Positions 10,000 through 20,526 of a stretch of DNA of 64,000 bases are shown one piece after another. Below the pieces are notes generated by a model. The model was given only the letters and a program-made list of their open reading frames with translations. It had not been told where the DNA came from and searched no databases. The DNA comes from Diacronema lutheri. Its lineage: Eukaryota; Haptophyta; Pavlovophyceae; Pavlovales; Pavlovaceae. The stretch covers positions 404,528-468,527 of the forward strand of contig JAGTXO010000026.1 in assembly GCA_019448385.1 (NCBI GenBank), read 5' to 3'. Within the stretch, counting starts at the first letter, position 1. Each line of letters begins with the position of its first letter. Both the position numbers and the translations under genes were made by a program.

Positions 10000-11682
10000 A
10001 TGAGTGCCGGTCTCGTCCTCGCAGTGGACGTGGGGACGCGCTCGGCCCGAGCCTGCGTGTTTGCGCTCGACGGCACGCGTCGTGGCGCGCCGGCGGCAGA
10101 GCCAATCGACGTGCGGCATCCGCCGGGCGCGCCGCACTTGTACGAGCAGAGCTCGGAGCAGATCTGGCACGCGGTCTGCGCGGCGGCGCGGCGCGCGCTC
10201 GCGAGCGCTGGCGAGGGCTCGGCGAGCGCGGTCGTCGGCGTCGGCTTTGATGCCACGTGCTCGCTCGTCGTTGGGCCCGGGCAGCCCGTCTCGCCACCCG
10301 CGGCCGCGCCGCATGCGGAGGGCGAGGTGGTGAACGACGTCATCCTGTGGCTGTGCCACCGGGCGGAGGCGGAGGCGGACGCCATCAACCACACGCGGCA
10401 CGCGGCGCTGCGCACAGTCGGCGGCCACGTGAGCCCCGAGATGCAGATGCCCAAGCTGCTTTGGCTCAAGCGCTACCGGCCAGACTCCTTCGCCGCTGCG
10501 CGCCACTTCTTCGACCTTGCCGACTTCCTCACGTTCCGAGCGACGTGGCACGACGGCGCTGCGCCGTGCCGCTCGGCGTGCACGCTCGGCTGCAAGTGGA
10601 ACTTTGGCGCGTCGTCGGACGGGTGGGACGACAATTTTCTCGAAGCGATTGGCCTCGCCGAGCTCGCCGCCGAAGCGCACGCGAGGATTGGCCCGGCCAC
10701 GCCGCACGCGCTCGGCGCACCAGTCGGCAACGGCCTGTGCGCGTCGGCCGCGGACGCGCTTGGCGGGCTGCGCGTCGGAATCGCGGTTTCAGCGGGCGCG
10801 ATCGACGCGCACGCCGGTGCGCTTGGCTGCTTGGGCAGCGCGCGCGCGCTCGATCGTTCCGCCGCGCTGATCAGCGGGACGAGCACGTGCGTGATGCACC
10901 ACGCGGTCGCGGCACGGGTCGTACCGGGCGTCTGGGGTCCATATCGCGACGGTGCGGTGCCCGGCTTCTTTCTGCTCGAAGGGGGGCAGTCTGCGACAGG
11001 CGAGTTGGTCGAGCATCTCGTCACCGCCCACCCCGCCGTCGCTGAGCTGCGCGCGGCGCTCGCCGCGCGCGGGCTCGCCGACGCGCCCACATCCGCCCTC
11101 CTCGCCGAACTCTCCGCGCGCGCGCTTGCCGCGGCTGGCTGCGGCTCGCCCGCCGAATACGGGCGCGCGGCGCTGCTCACGCGCAGCTTGCACGTCTATC
11201 CCGACTTTGCGGGCAACCGCTCTCCGCTCGCCGACTCGCACATGCGCGGTGCGGTCATTGGCCTGTCGCTTGACGGCCACTCGGTGGAGGCGCTCTGCGC
11301 GCTCTACGTGAGCGCGCTGCTTGCGCTGTGCTGCCAGCTGCGGCACGTGCTCGATGAGATGTCCGACGGCGCCGGCTCGCCGATCGAGCAGCTCTGCTGC
11401 ACTGGCGGGCTCGCGTCCGACCGCCTCTTCCTCGCGCTGCTCGCCGACGCGAGCGGCCGTGAGGTCGTCGCGGTCGCTGAGCCGAACGCGTGCCTTCTCG
11501 GCGGGGGCGCGCACGCGAGCGTCGCGGAGGCCATGCGCGCGATGACCGCGCCCCCTGCGGCGACCATCGCGCCGACGTGTGACCCGGCGCTGCGTGCCTT
11601 CCACGCCGCCAAGCGTCGCGTGTACCGGCGGATGCTTGAGGACCAACGTGCGTACCGCGAGCTCATGGACGCGGCGAGCTGA
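10000..11682 (+). CDS. FGGY-family carbohydrate kinase (D-ribulokinase-like)
   Basis: Single exon, 560 aa, close to the size of human FGGY (about 550). The N-terminal ATP-binding motif DVGTRSARACVFALDG is the family's first phosphate loop. GVGFDATCSLV, NDVILWLCHRAEAEADAIN and GGHVSPEMQMPKLLWLKR match the FGGY/YDR109C subfamily. The C-terminal domain has SGTSTCVMHHA, the GNRSPLAD segment and the adenosine-site Gly-Gly in CCTGGLASDRLFLALLAD. Relatives phosphorylate D-ribulose and similar ketoses in metabolite repair, using ATP in the cytosol. The first ATG of the frame is at the start of the conserved domain. Confidence 0.88.
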   Translation: MSAGLVLAVDVGTRSARACVFALDGTRRGAPAAEPIDVRHPPGAPHLYEQSSEQIWHAVCAAARRALASAGEGSASAVVGVGFDATCSLVVGPGQPVSPPAAAPHAEGEVVNDVILWLCHRAEAEADAINHTRHAALRTVGGHVSPEMQMPKLLWLKRYRPDSFAAARHFFDLADFLTFRATWHDGAAPCRSACTLGCKWNFGASSDGWDDNFLEAIGLAELAAEAHARIGPATPHALGAPVGNGLCASAADALGGLRVGIAVSAGAIDAHAGALGCLGSARALDRSAALISGTSTCVMHHAVAARVVPGVWGPYRDGAVPGFFLLEGGQSATGELVEHLVTAHPAVAELRAALAARGLADAPTSALLAELSARALAAAGCGSPAEYGRAALLTRSLHVYPDFAGNRSPLADSHMRGAVIGLSLDGHSVEALCALYVSALLALCCQLRHVLDEMSDGAGSPIEQLCCTGGLASDRLFLALLADASGREVVAVAEPNACLLGGGAHASVAEAMRAMTAPPAATIAPTCDPALRAFHAAKRRVYRRMLEDQRAYRELMDAAS

Positions 11683-12193
11683 CTCGTTCAGACGTACGCT
11701 GCGTAGCAAACCTTTGCGCCAGCTGCTGTTACGCGGAAAACCGTATGGGAAACTATCATAGAAAATTAATCCTGGAGACCCCTCAGCTTTTAAAAACAGA
11801 GCTGAGGTGGACACCGAGCCCTGGGATGCTATAATCCAAACGATTTTCCTCAGACGGGTTCGTCATTTTGGTATATGACCAGCCAATCGAATTAGCCTGG
11901 CCAATCGGAGGTTTTGCCGACGGATTGGCATTGTTGAACCCGCCAATCGAATGGAATTGGCCACTCGAACGATTTTTGAACCGGCCAACGGCCCGCCCTC
12001 AAGCGCCTTCCCCTGCACCCACCGCCCGCCCTCGCCGTACGCCCGGTCCGCCACTTCAACGGTGTCCTGCACCGGCCGCCGGCGCTCGTTAAAAGCCTCG
12101 ACTCGGTGCATTCTTTAATCCGGCAACATGAAAAACGGCCCCCCGCCCCCCGGCGGGGTCTCCAGCCCCAGGGCAGCGCCCCCTTATACTAAA
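11683..12193. other. AT-richer intergenic with hairpin and CCAATCGA repeats
   Basis: This 511-bp gap has a base composition unlike its neighbours. It holds a perfect 8-bp hairpin (CCTCAGCT at 11781-11788 with AGCTGAGG at 11800-11807), just past the FGGY stop, and repeated CCAATCGA/GGCCAATCG words in both orientations at about 11880-11970. The word CTGGAGACCCC near 11773 recurs inverted near 12160. It may be a small degraded insertion, or the 3' end and promoter of the flanking genes. Confidence 0.4.
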
Positions 12194-12709
12194 ATGCGGC
12201 CAGTCTCGCGGAGGGCTCGGGCCACCCCTGCGACCGCGGAGGCGCAGGCCACGGAGATCGCGGCGCAAGAGCTCAAGGACGAGGCGCGAATTCGCTACAT
12301 TGAGTCGGAGAATATGTGGCGCGGGATGATTGACAAGGAGCTCGCGGACCGACTCCGCCGGCAGGTGCCGGTGAGCCAAGTCGTGCGCGTTTCTCGACCC
12401 AACGCCGCGGAGCTCATCGCGGCGGTGCGCGACGGGCGGTTGCACGACGCACTGGCGTACGATTCTGATCTGCGCGAGAGGCTCCGCGCGGTCCGCGAGC
12501 GTGTCAAAGCCGTGGACGAGGGGCGCGGCGCGGCATCCGTGGCGGGCCACCACTTTTTGAACTCCAACCACTTGGCGAGCAACGCGCACATGTTCAACAA
12601 GGTTCGCAGGCGCCTCAGACTGCCGGCGCCGGATAAAGAGCAAGTCGACTATCGCAAGGCGGACAAGACAAGCTTGTGGTGCGCCTCATGGGAGCTCGCG
12701 ATGCGTTGA
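12194..12709 (+). CDS. small unknown protein (171 aa)
   Basis: The frame has ordinary amino-acid composition, unlike the Arg/Ala-rich shadow frames. It is charged, alpha-helical in character (DSDLRERLRAVRERVKAVDEG) and ends with a basic, aromatic-containing tail. I do not recognise the family, and I see no signal peptide or membrane segment. I start at ATG 12194, where the charged region begins; the frame is open 66 bp further upstream. Convergent with the PP2C gene 147 bp away. A real gene is likely but unproven. Confidence 0.5.
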   Translation: MRPVSRRARATPATAEAQATEIAAQELKDEARIRYIESENMWRGMIDKELADRLRRQVPVSQVVRVSRPNAAELIAAVRDGRLHDALAYDSDLRERLRAVRERVKAVDEGRGAASVAGHHFLNSNHLASNAHMFNKVRRRLRLPAPDKEQVDYRKADKTSLWCASWELAMR

Positions 12710-12856
12710 TGAGCTGCGGGAGTGGCGCAACTAGGCGGCGAATCAAGCCAGGCCTGCCCACAAGGAAGTAGGCGCGCCGCTGTTCCGTCTCCACGCCGGC
12801 GCGCTAGCGTGGAGATGCTTCAGTTTGCGCGGCCCCGCGTTGGCCGCCACTCTGAT

Positions 12857-14469
12857 TCACAAGACGCGGTTGCTCGCAGCGCTTCCGCCATTGCCGCTCG
12901 ACGCGCACGAGCCGCCCCCGCGCGAGCTGTCCGTCTTGTGGCTTGCGTGCGCGCTCTCCGATGGAAGCGCGTCCAAGCCCTTGCAGCTCCCGTGCCGCCT
13001 GCTGCGGAAGCGCGACAGGAAGCTCGATGGCTGTGGTGGGCTGGGGCTTGCCGTCAACGAGTGTGCACAGCGCAGATCGCGCTCGCCTCGTGCGCTCGTG
13101 TCGCCCACCGCGTCCGCGCTCACGTACGCCCGCAGCGGCGGCGCGCGCGGGTCGGGCGGCGACTCGTGCGCGTGCGCCGGCGCCGTCGTGAGGCGCCAGC
13201 GCGCCAACGGCGATCTGGACGTTGGCGATCTGGACGGCTCGGCACCCTGTGCCTCAGGGCCGTCCGCAACTTCGGACGCGCTCGATTTGCGGTGGATGCG
13301 GTGCGCCTCGGGGGTGTGCAGCTGGGCCGAGTGGGGGTCGCGCGGGCGCGGGAGAGGCGAGCCCGCGGCGTTGAGGATGGACCGGCGCTTGACTGCGCGC
13401 GGAGCGAGCGTGATCGCGATCACGGTCGCATCGTCGATTCGCGTGTTCTTCTCTAGCGCGTTGTTCATCAGCGCCTGCGAGAGCCATGGCGCGCCGAGCT
13501 GCGGCTTCTGCGCGACGCTCACGAGCCGCGTTACAGCATCCTGCGAGACGCGGGTGCGGCGACGAGGGACACACGGTTGCGCGCGCCGACGCGCCGCGAA
13601 GAGCGCCGCGCATCGTCCGCGCCGCGCCGTATGGCGCGCGACGGGTGCGGTGAGGGACGTGCGCCGCACCTGCGCGAGGAAGTCCCAGATGCCATCGCTC
13701 GCGATCGTGACGGTGCAGCCCTCGGGCGGGTAGGGCGCCGCGGTGATGTCCGGGCGCGAGATGACCGCGTCGGCCGAGTCGTCGTCGCCGATGCTGCGCG
13801 TCATCATCAGTCCGCCAGGGAAGACGCGCTTCGGCCCGACGCTTGCGCCGCGCTCGTCGCGCGCGGCGCGGATCTCGCCGCCGGCCTTGAGCACACGGTT
13901 GAGCTCGGTGAGGGCGCACGACTCGACTCGATGGTCAACGAACAGCGGGCGGATGTGCTTGTCCTTTCCGTGCAGGTAGGCGCCCGAGTCGCCCACATTT
14001 GCAACGGTGATCGTATCCTCGCTGATGATCACAACGGTGGCGGTCGTGCCGTGATTCTTCAGCACCGCCGACGAACGGATCTCCTTGTCCATGCGATCAA
14101 AGGCGATGACCAGCGCGAGCTCGAGGCGACTCTGCTGCTCGCCCGGCAAACCGGCGTACGCCTCGCATATGCGCTTTGGCAGATGATCGGCGCAGTACCG
14201 CGCCGCAAGTGGCCCGCCTGCGCATCAGACGAAGGGCGCGCGCCAGGGGTGTGGGCCTCACGCTGCGTTTCGGCACGTGCGCCGCGCCGCGCCGGGCCGC
14301 GCCCACCGTGCCCGTCAAAGACCGCATGCATCGTCACACTCCAGCCGCCGGCGAGTTCGAGCTCAGCGGTGACCATTGAGTCCTCGCCCTTCACGACAAA
14401 TTGCGCGCGTGCCGACTGCGTCGGCATGCGCACCTCCGGCGCGGGCGACTCCCTCAAAAGGAGGCCCAT
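12857..14469 (-). CDS. PP2C-type (PPM) Ser/Thr protein phosphatase
   Basis: Three exons: 14469-14307, 14217-13670 and 13540-12857 (464 aa). Intron 1 is GTGGG...CAG (89 nt); intron 2 is GTGCG...CAG (129 nt, in frame and stop-free). Splicing restores FDGHGG-GPLAARYCADHLP and FLAQ-DAVTRLV. PPM motifs in order: VFDGHGG (metal-binding Asp), GTTATVV, VANVGDSGAYL, VFPGGLMMTRSIGD, VTIASDGIWDFL, and the terminal Asp in RIDDATVIAI. These supply the Mg/Mn-binding aspartates, so the enzyme should be active against phospho-Ser/Thr. The last ~190 residues after the catalytic domain are Ser/Pro/Ala-rich and look disordered. The N-terminus (MGLLLRESP) has Gly at position 2, which could be myristoylated; this is inference. 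Confidence 0.9.
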
Positions 14470-14545
14470 GGCGAGGTGCCTCTTCCGGCGCCTTTTCGAA
14501 TTCTGAACTAGCGTTTCCGCAGAGCTTAAGTTGTTTTAAGGAAGA

Positions 14546-14944
14546 GGCATTATACGTTTCCCTCTTCATCGCCTCGAAAGAGGTCGCGAAGGTCCCATGG
14601 CGTGGCGCCTGCGCCTCCGCGCCGAGCAGCTCGCCGAGCAGCTCGGCCGAGCCGGCGCGCGCCGCCGCGCAAAAGAGCGCCCTGCAGAGCGGCGCGCCGG
14701 TTGCGAGCCCCCAGTGCAGCACGCTGAGCGTCGGCGCGCGGCGGAAGAGGCTGCGAAAGGAGCGGTGCACGGCGGTTGCCGCTTGTTCGTATGCGCAACG
14801 GCGAGCATGTCGTGGTCGTCGTAGGATCCGCAGAAGTGCACGATCGCGCGCAGCACGTCGTCGCCGCGCACAAGCAGCGGCGATTCGCCGCGATTGCTCT
14901 CCACCGCCAGAAACGAAGAGGCGGTCGCACTGTGCTACACGCAC
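14546..14944 (-). pseudogene. possible ankyrin/F-box-like fragment with a frameshift
   Basis: Protein-like sequence alternates between two minus-strand frames. One reads GDDVLRAIVHFCGSYDDHDML...VAHTNK, reminiscent of the start of an F-box-like domain. The other continues AATAVHRSFRSLFRRAP and then LHWGLATGAPLCRALFCAAARAG, which resembles the degenerate ankyrin repeats common in algal proteins. The switch falls near 14785 with no splice signals between, so I read a frameshifted remnant. It lies between the PP2C and RING genes. Confidence is low; a base error in a live short gene would look the same. Confidence 0.3.
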
Positions 14945-15139
14945 GTGCTCGTGGATGGTGGTGCACGCTTCGGCATGCGTGTGCGCGGGGCAAAAAGGCG
15001 CACCACAATTCGCCGCTGTCGACGCCGCAGCACGTCGCGTGCCACGCTCGGCAGCACTGCGGCAGAGGGGGGACGCTCAAAAAGCAGAAAGGACTTTTAC
15101 GATTGCTATTACGCGAGACGCCAGAAAGAGCCGACCGCT

Positions 15140-16225
15140 ATGCCCGACGAGCAGGCGGCAGGCGCGGCGGCGGAGGAGGAGGAGGAGGATCGAGACTGCC
15201 CCGTCTGCCTTGAGGACACGCGGTACCTGCCCGGCCTACCAGTGACGATCCCGTGCTGCCGCAAGGTGTATTGCCGCCCATGCATCATCGCGCTCGTCGG
15301 CGCGCACAAGGGCAGCGCGCCGGTTGGCGCGGACGGCGTCGCGAAGAGCATGGCCCACACGCTCATTTGCCCGACATGCCGCGCGGAGCATCACGTGCCG
15401 GGCGGCAGGGGTGAGCAGTGGGCGTGCAAGCTCGCGCTTGATAGCGACCCGTCCAAGTGGGGCGGTACCGACGCGCGCTCGGCGCTCCTCGCCGAGCGCG
15501 ACGTGTACGTTGACCCGACGCTCTGCGCGGCGCTTTCGCGAGAGGAGCTCATCGCGGTGTGTGCGGTGGCGCGGGGCGTGCACCACGACACCGCGCGCGC
15601 CGAGCTCGGCCACCTCGACCGCCCGCGCCTCGTCGCCGAGGCCGCCCTCCGCCTCGGCAGCAGCTCGGCCGAGGGCTTGCGCGTGAGCGAGCTCTCGGTG
15701 CGCGCCGCGCGATCGGTGCTCACGCTGCGCGACATCCCGTTTGGCGATTGCCTCGAGAAAGCGGAATTGACGACGCGCGTGGAGCAGTGTCACCGCGGCG
15801 CCTGCTCGCGCCTTCCCATCAAGCTTTTGAAGCACATGCTCGAGAAGGAGGGGCTTGGTGATGAGATCTTTGAGGACAAGGAGAACCTCGCAAGGCGGAT
15901 CATGGCGGTCAGATCGCTGCGCCGGCAGCACCAGGCGTGGCACATGGATCGCGCGACGCCGCCCGCGCCGCCCGCGCCGCTTTCGCCGCCCGCGCCGCCC
16001 GCACCGCCCGCACCGCCCTATACGCGTGCGGCACAGCCGACGCCGGCGCCGTCGACGAGGCGCGTGAGCGGCGCGGCGGGGGCGCAGCGCGCGCCGCCGC
16101 CCGCCACGCCATCACCGGCCGCCTTCTCGCCCGCCGCGAGCACGACCCTGCGCTTCAGTCGGCCTGGAGGGCGCTCACGCGCCGACCGGGAGGAGGGTGG
16201 GGGCTGCCAGTGCGTCATCTCCTGA
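15140..16225 (+). CDS. RING-finger protein with C-terminal CaaX-like motif
   Basis: Single exon, 361 aa. After a short acidic lead, a RING-type zinc finger runs from DCPVC through PCCRKVYCRPC to ICPTC, with the last Cys pair widely spaced. This suggests E3 ubiquitin ligase function. Two SAP-like helical motifs follow, around ELSVRAARSVLTLRDIPFGDC and LPIKLLKHMLEKEGLGDE. The first resembles the V-R-x-L-R-x-x-L...C-L-E-K motif seen next to other algal and plant signalling domains. A Pro/Ala-rich linker leads to the last residues QCVIS, where C-V-I-S is a plausible prenylation (CaaX) box and the preceding CQ supplies a second Cys that could be palmitoylated. That would place a ligase on a membrane. 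The start is the first ATG before the acidic lead (15140). Convergent with symplekin, 77 bp apart. Confidence 0.75.
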   Translation: MPDEQAAGAAAEEEEEDRDCPVCLEDTRYLPGLPVTIPCCRKVYCRPCIIALVGAHKGSAPVGADGVAKSMAHTLICPTCRAEHHVPGGRGEQWACKLALDSDPSKWGGTDARSALLAERDVYVDPTLCAALSREELIAVCAVARGVHHDTARAELGHLDRPRLVAEAALRLGSSSAEGLRVSELSVRAARSVLTLRDIPFGDCLEKAELTTRVEQCHRGACSRLPIKLLKHMLEKEGLGDEIFEDKENLARRIMAVRSLRRQHQAWHMDRATPPAPPAPLSPPAPPAPPAPPYTRAAQPTPAPSTRRVSGAAGAQRAPPPATPSPAAFSPAASTTLRFSRPGGRSRADREEGGGCQCVIS

Positions 16226-16302
16226 CAGTGACGCGGTGTTGACCAAAGCGCCCACTTCCGTTCGCCTAGCCGGCCTCGACCGCGCCCAACAATATGACGC
16301 GC

Positions 16303-16777
16303 TCAAAGCGCGGCGCTCTCGAGCAACGCGGCGACGGCCGGGTCGAGGTCGGCCGGCCGCTGCTCGGTAATGAAGCGGAGCAGCTGCGCGCGCAGCTCGG
16401 GCTGCTCGTCGAGGAGCGGCGCGAGCTTGGTCGCGGGCGCGCGCAGCAGCACGCCGAGGCTCTTCGGGAGCAGCTTTTTGGCGCAGCGCGCGAAGCCCTC
16501 CCATAGCTCAGCGCCGTGCGGCGCGCCCCACGGCGCGCGGCGCGCGACGACGCCGAGCGCGTCGAGCGCAAAGTCGGCGAGCTTGGGGTGGTAGATGAGC
16601 GCCTGCAGGAGGGTGCGCAGCGTGAGGCGAGGGATTGGCTCGAGCTCGAGCAGCGTGCCGATCGCCACCGAGAGCAGCTCGGGCGGGAAGACGGTCCGCT
16701 CCTTGAGGCAGGCGTTGGTCGCGTTGATCAAGCAGCTGAGGCGTACGGTCGGCACGCAGCGCGGCGGCTCGAGCGAC

Positions 16778-16811
<34 letters not shown>

Positions 16812-19800
16812 CGGCGGCGGCGGCGGGTGCAGCGGCGGCGTCGGCGGCAGGTGCCGCCGCCGCCGGCGCGGCGTGCGCCACCGCGCCCTCGCCCTCGACG
16901 CGCACCTGGTGCAGCGCGACGAGGAGCTGCGCGGGCGTGAAGGGCGACGGCGGAGGGGGCGGCGGAGGCGGCGCGGCGGTCTGCGTTGATTCGCCCGCGA
17001 CGGGCTTGGGCGGCGGTGGCGGTGGCGGCGGCGGCGCGCGGCGAGGCGCGCCGACACCGACGAGCCTGAGCAGTGCCGCCCTCGCCACGTTGGCGGGCAG
17101 TGCGCAGATGGTCGGCAGATGCGGCATGACCTCCGCCTGGCGCAGTGCGGGCAGGGCGGGCACGAGAAACCTCGAGTCAAGCACGCCGCGCTCGCTCAGC
17201 CCAACGACGGTGAGCGCGAGCTCGCGGAGCGACGCAGAACCATCGTCGAGCTCGCCGGCGATGTGCAACGCCTTGAGCAGCAGCAGCTCCGAGCCTGCCA
17301 GATGGGTACGCGCGCGGCGCGCGCGCTGGCGGGTGGGCACGCGCGCGCGCCGCGCGCAACGCCGCGCGACCGCCGCGCGCGGCGCGCGGCGCGCGCGCGC
17401 CGCGCACCCGGCGGGTGGTCGGCGGCAAGGTGCTGCAGCGTGGCCGCGCGCTGCTCTGGCGAGATGTGCGGCAGCACGCGCGCGAGCTGCTTGTGCAGCA
17501 CCACGCCGCACGACGGCACGCCGGTAGCGCACAACCGGAAGGCGTGCGCGAGAAGGGATGGGCGCTTGGTGCAGAGTGCGAGCAGGAGGAGCAGCCGGCG
17601 CTTCGCTTCGCTTTCGCTGTCCAAGCCCTCCGCGCCCGCGCCGCCTGCCGCGGGCGGGGGCGGCACGCTCGCCTCTCCCGAGCCTCCGTCGTGCGCAACC
17701 TCTGCGTGCGCGACGCCCGCGCCACCCGCGCTGCGCTGCGCGGGCGCGTCGTCGCGCGGCGCACCAGCCGGCGAGCCCGCGCAGCTCCCACCCTCGCCGC
17801 CGTCCAGCGCGGCGCGCGCGCCAGCCGCGCCGACGATGAGCTCGTTGGCGCGAGCGATGGCGTACGACTCGATCTGGTCGGCCACCTCGGGCAGAGGCGC
17901 AAGACGACTGGCGACAAGCCGAATTGCAGCGGCGCGCCGGCCCTCCGACGCGTCGGTCGCGAGCTCGAGCGCGAGGCGCAGCGCCGCGGCGCGCGCCGCG
18001 GGGCGCGTCGCGACCAGGTCGCGCAGCGCAGTGAGCGCGGCCGTCAGCCTGTCGGGCTGTTCAGTGTCCATGCTGTGTGCGCGGGTGCGCGCGGCAGGGA
18101 GGGGCCGGAACGGTCGCGCGCGGCGATGAGCGGCGGACGCCGGCGCGCAGGCGACACGAGCGCCGCACCGCACCGCGCCGCGCCGCTCGATCGAGGGCGC
18201 CGCACGCCGCACGCCGCACACCGCCCGTCGCCCGCCGCCCGCGCGCGCACGCCGCCCGCGCGCCGCACCGAATCATCTGGAACACGCCGTTGGGCACGTC
18301 ACCGGCCGGCAGGTCGGGCACGAGCGCGAGCCACGCGCGATCGGCGCGGAGCGCTTGAAAGAGCTGCACGCACGCCGCCTCGTACCGCGCGGGCGGAGGC
18401 CGTGCGCGCGGCATGCCAGCGAGCACGGTGGGCGGCAGCTCGACGGCGGCGGTCGGCTCGGCCGCGGGCGCAGCAGCGGCGAACGGCTGCTGCACGAGGC
18501 GCGGCAGGCCGCCATGCTCGCCCGGAATCGCTCGTTCAAGCTCGTCGCCGCCGTGCGCGCGCAGCGCGGCGATCGGGTCGTGCTCCACACGCATCCACTC
18601 GAGGGCTGTGACTGCACGGCTGTCCGCGGGGGACGTCACAAGATGGCGGAGCAGCTCGTCGTGCTGTGCTGAGCCGAGCGGCGCGAGGAGCGCGAGGCGC
18701 GCGACGAGCCGCGTGTGCAGCTCGAGCGCGTGCGCGCGCGCGAGGAGCTCGACGGTCTGGGGCGCGAGCATGCGGCGGAAGGTCTTGAGCTGCAGCTGCG
18801 TGCACTCGTCGGCGATCTCGTGCGCGTCGCGTGCGGCGCGCTCGGCGGCGGCGCGCGTCCTCACCACGCCGTCCGCGCCGCGCACCAGCGCGCCGCCCTC
18901 GCCGCCCTCCTCCTCATCGCTCGCGTCCGCGTCCACCGCGCCGTTCGCGTCATCCGGCCGGTCCCAGCCGGCCGGAAGCGCTCCGAGCGCGCCGAGCACG
19001 AGCCGCACGACGCTCGGCGCGGACAGCGCGCCGAGCGCGCGCATGGTCTCGCTCGCGAGAGCGCGCGGCGCGGCGGGCGCGGCACGCGGCCGCTTGGCCT
19101 CGCGCCTCACCTCCGCGCTGCTCGCCGCGAGCGCGCGCTTGGCCGGCGCGCCGTTTGGCGCCGAGCCATTGTCCGCCGTCACACCAAGTTGCGCGAGCGC
19201 GCCGCTCGCCGCGGCGTGCGCGCGCGCGTCCGCGCCGGCGAGCGCGGCGGGTTCGGTCGCGTGCGACACCGCTGTCAGCGCGCCGATGAGCGCCGCGCGC
19301 ACGTCCGCCGGCCCGCGCGCGGCGTGCGCGTCCGCTGCTCCCGCGCTCCATGACACCACGGCGGGCGCGCACGCCGCGAGCGGGCCGGCGATGCGCGCCG
19401 CTTGGCCCGCGCACTCGCGCGCAACGCTACCGAGCGCACCAAGCACTGCGAGCGCAAGCGCGGGCGAGCTGCCACCACTCGCGCCGATCGCCGCGGGCGC
19501 GGCCGCGATGAGCGAGTCGACCGCGTCGCTGCCGAGCGCCTCGAGAGCCGCGCGCTGCAGCGCAGATCCGTCCAACGGGATGCGGCCGAGATCCCAGCCG
19601 CCGGGGGCAACGGACGCCTGCGTCGCGCGTGGCGTGAGCGCGAGTGCAAGCTGCTCCACCGCGCCCGCCGCCTGCGTGCGCACGCTGTCGTGCGCGTGCG
19701 CGTTGAGGGCGGAGACCGCCGCGCGCCCGGCCGAGACGAGGTGCGCGTGCAGCTCGGCGAGCGGCGGCGGCGCTGGCGCGCGCGTGCGCGCGAGGAGCAG

Positions 19801-20292
19801 CAGGCTCGGCCTGAGCAACGCGGCGAAGACGCTGAGCACGCGCTTCGCAACTGTGGGCGCCTCATCCGCCATGCGATAGACGAGCAGCTCAATCGCACAG
19901 CCGAGGACTGCGCGCGGCGGCGCGGAGGCGGCGGCGCCATGCGCCGGCGGCGTGGCGCGGCGTTGGCGGCGCGTCAGCCGCGCAACCGGCGGAGGAATCG
20001 CGCACGCGCACGCGCACGCACACGCGCATGCGCGGCGCGCGCGCGTGCGCGCACACTCGTCGCGCTTGCGCGCCGCCTGCTCGGCGATGCTGAGCACAGC
20101 GCGCCGCACGGCCGCGAGCTTGTCCGTGTGCAGCGCGAGAACGTGCGGCAGAAACTCGGCGAGGAGCCTAGGAGCGCGGTTCAGCAAAATCTCCTGCATC
20201 TCCGCCACCATCTCGAGTTTCTCCTTCTCCGTGTCCACGAGCATCGCGTCGTTGAGCAGCTCGACGAGCCGCTCCGACGTGGCGTCGTCCAT
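16303..20292 (-). CDS. SYMPK: symplekin (Pta1 homologue), mRNA 3'-end processing scaffold
   Basis: Four exons: 20292-20055, 19907-18269, 18072-17408 and 17294-16303 (1,177 aa, against about 1,270 in human). All three introns are GTGCG...CAG; intron 1 (147 nt) is in frame and open. The N-terminal helical-repeat segment (KLEMVAEMQEILLNRAPRLLAEFLPHVL) matches the symplekin/Pta1 HEAT domain. The C-terminal symplekin domain is clear: RTLLQALIYHPKLADFALD, then LWEGFARCAKKLLPKSLGVLL. Symplekin bridges CPSF, CstF and histone 3'-end factors in the nucleus. A Pro-rich and Ala-rich low-complexity linker sits inside exon 4. I chose ATG 20292 (MDDATSERL); an in-frame ATG at 20340 would add 16 residues. 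Confidence 0.9.
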
Positions 20293-20526
20293 CGTGCAGA
20301 CGGTCGGAAGAGTCAAGTGCGAAGACTGTAATACCTCCATACTGTAATACTAACGACGCTTACAGGCGGGTCAGCAGGAGGGGCGCGCACGGGGCCGAGG
20401 CTGGACAAACGGAGCGAGCGAAAGGGCGCACGCAACATCCATACTGTAATGAGAGTTAGGCCACACGCACAAAAAGCCGTGAGGGGCTCCCTCGCGTGGT
20501 CATTTGGCCGCACTTCGCACGCGCGG

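Noticed and set aside
9517-10707. Minus-strand open frame of 396 codons over the FGGY promoter and 5' coding region
   Set aside because: The FGGY kinase on the plus strand is unambiguous; this frame is Arg-rich with no motif.
11781-11807. Histone-type 3' stem-loop or bacterial-style terminator
   Set aside because: The stem sequence does not match the histone consensus, the neighbour is a kinase gene, and the genome is eukaryotic.
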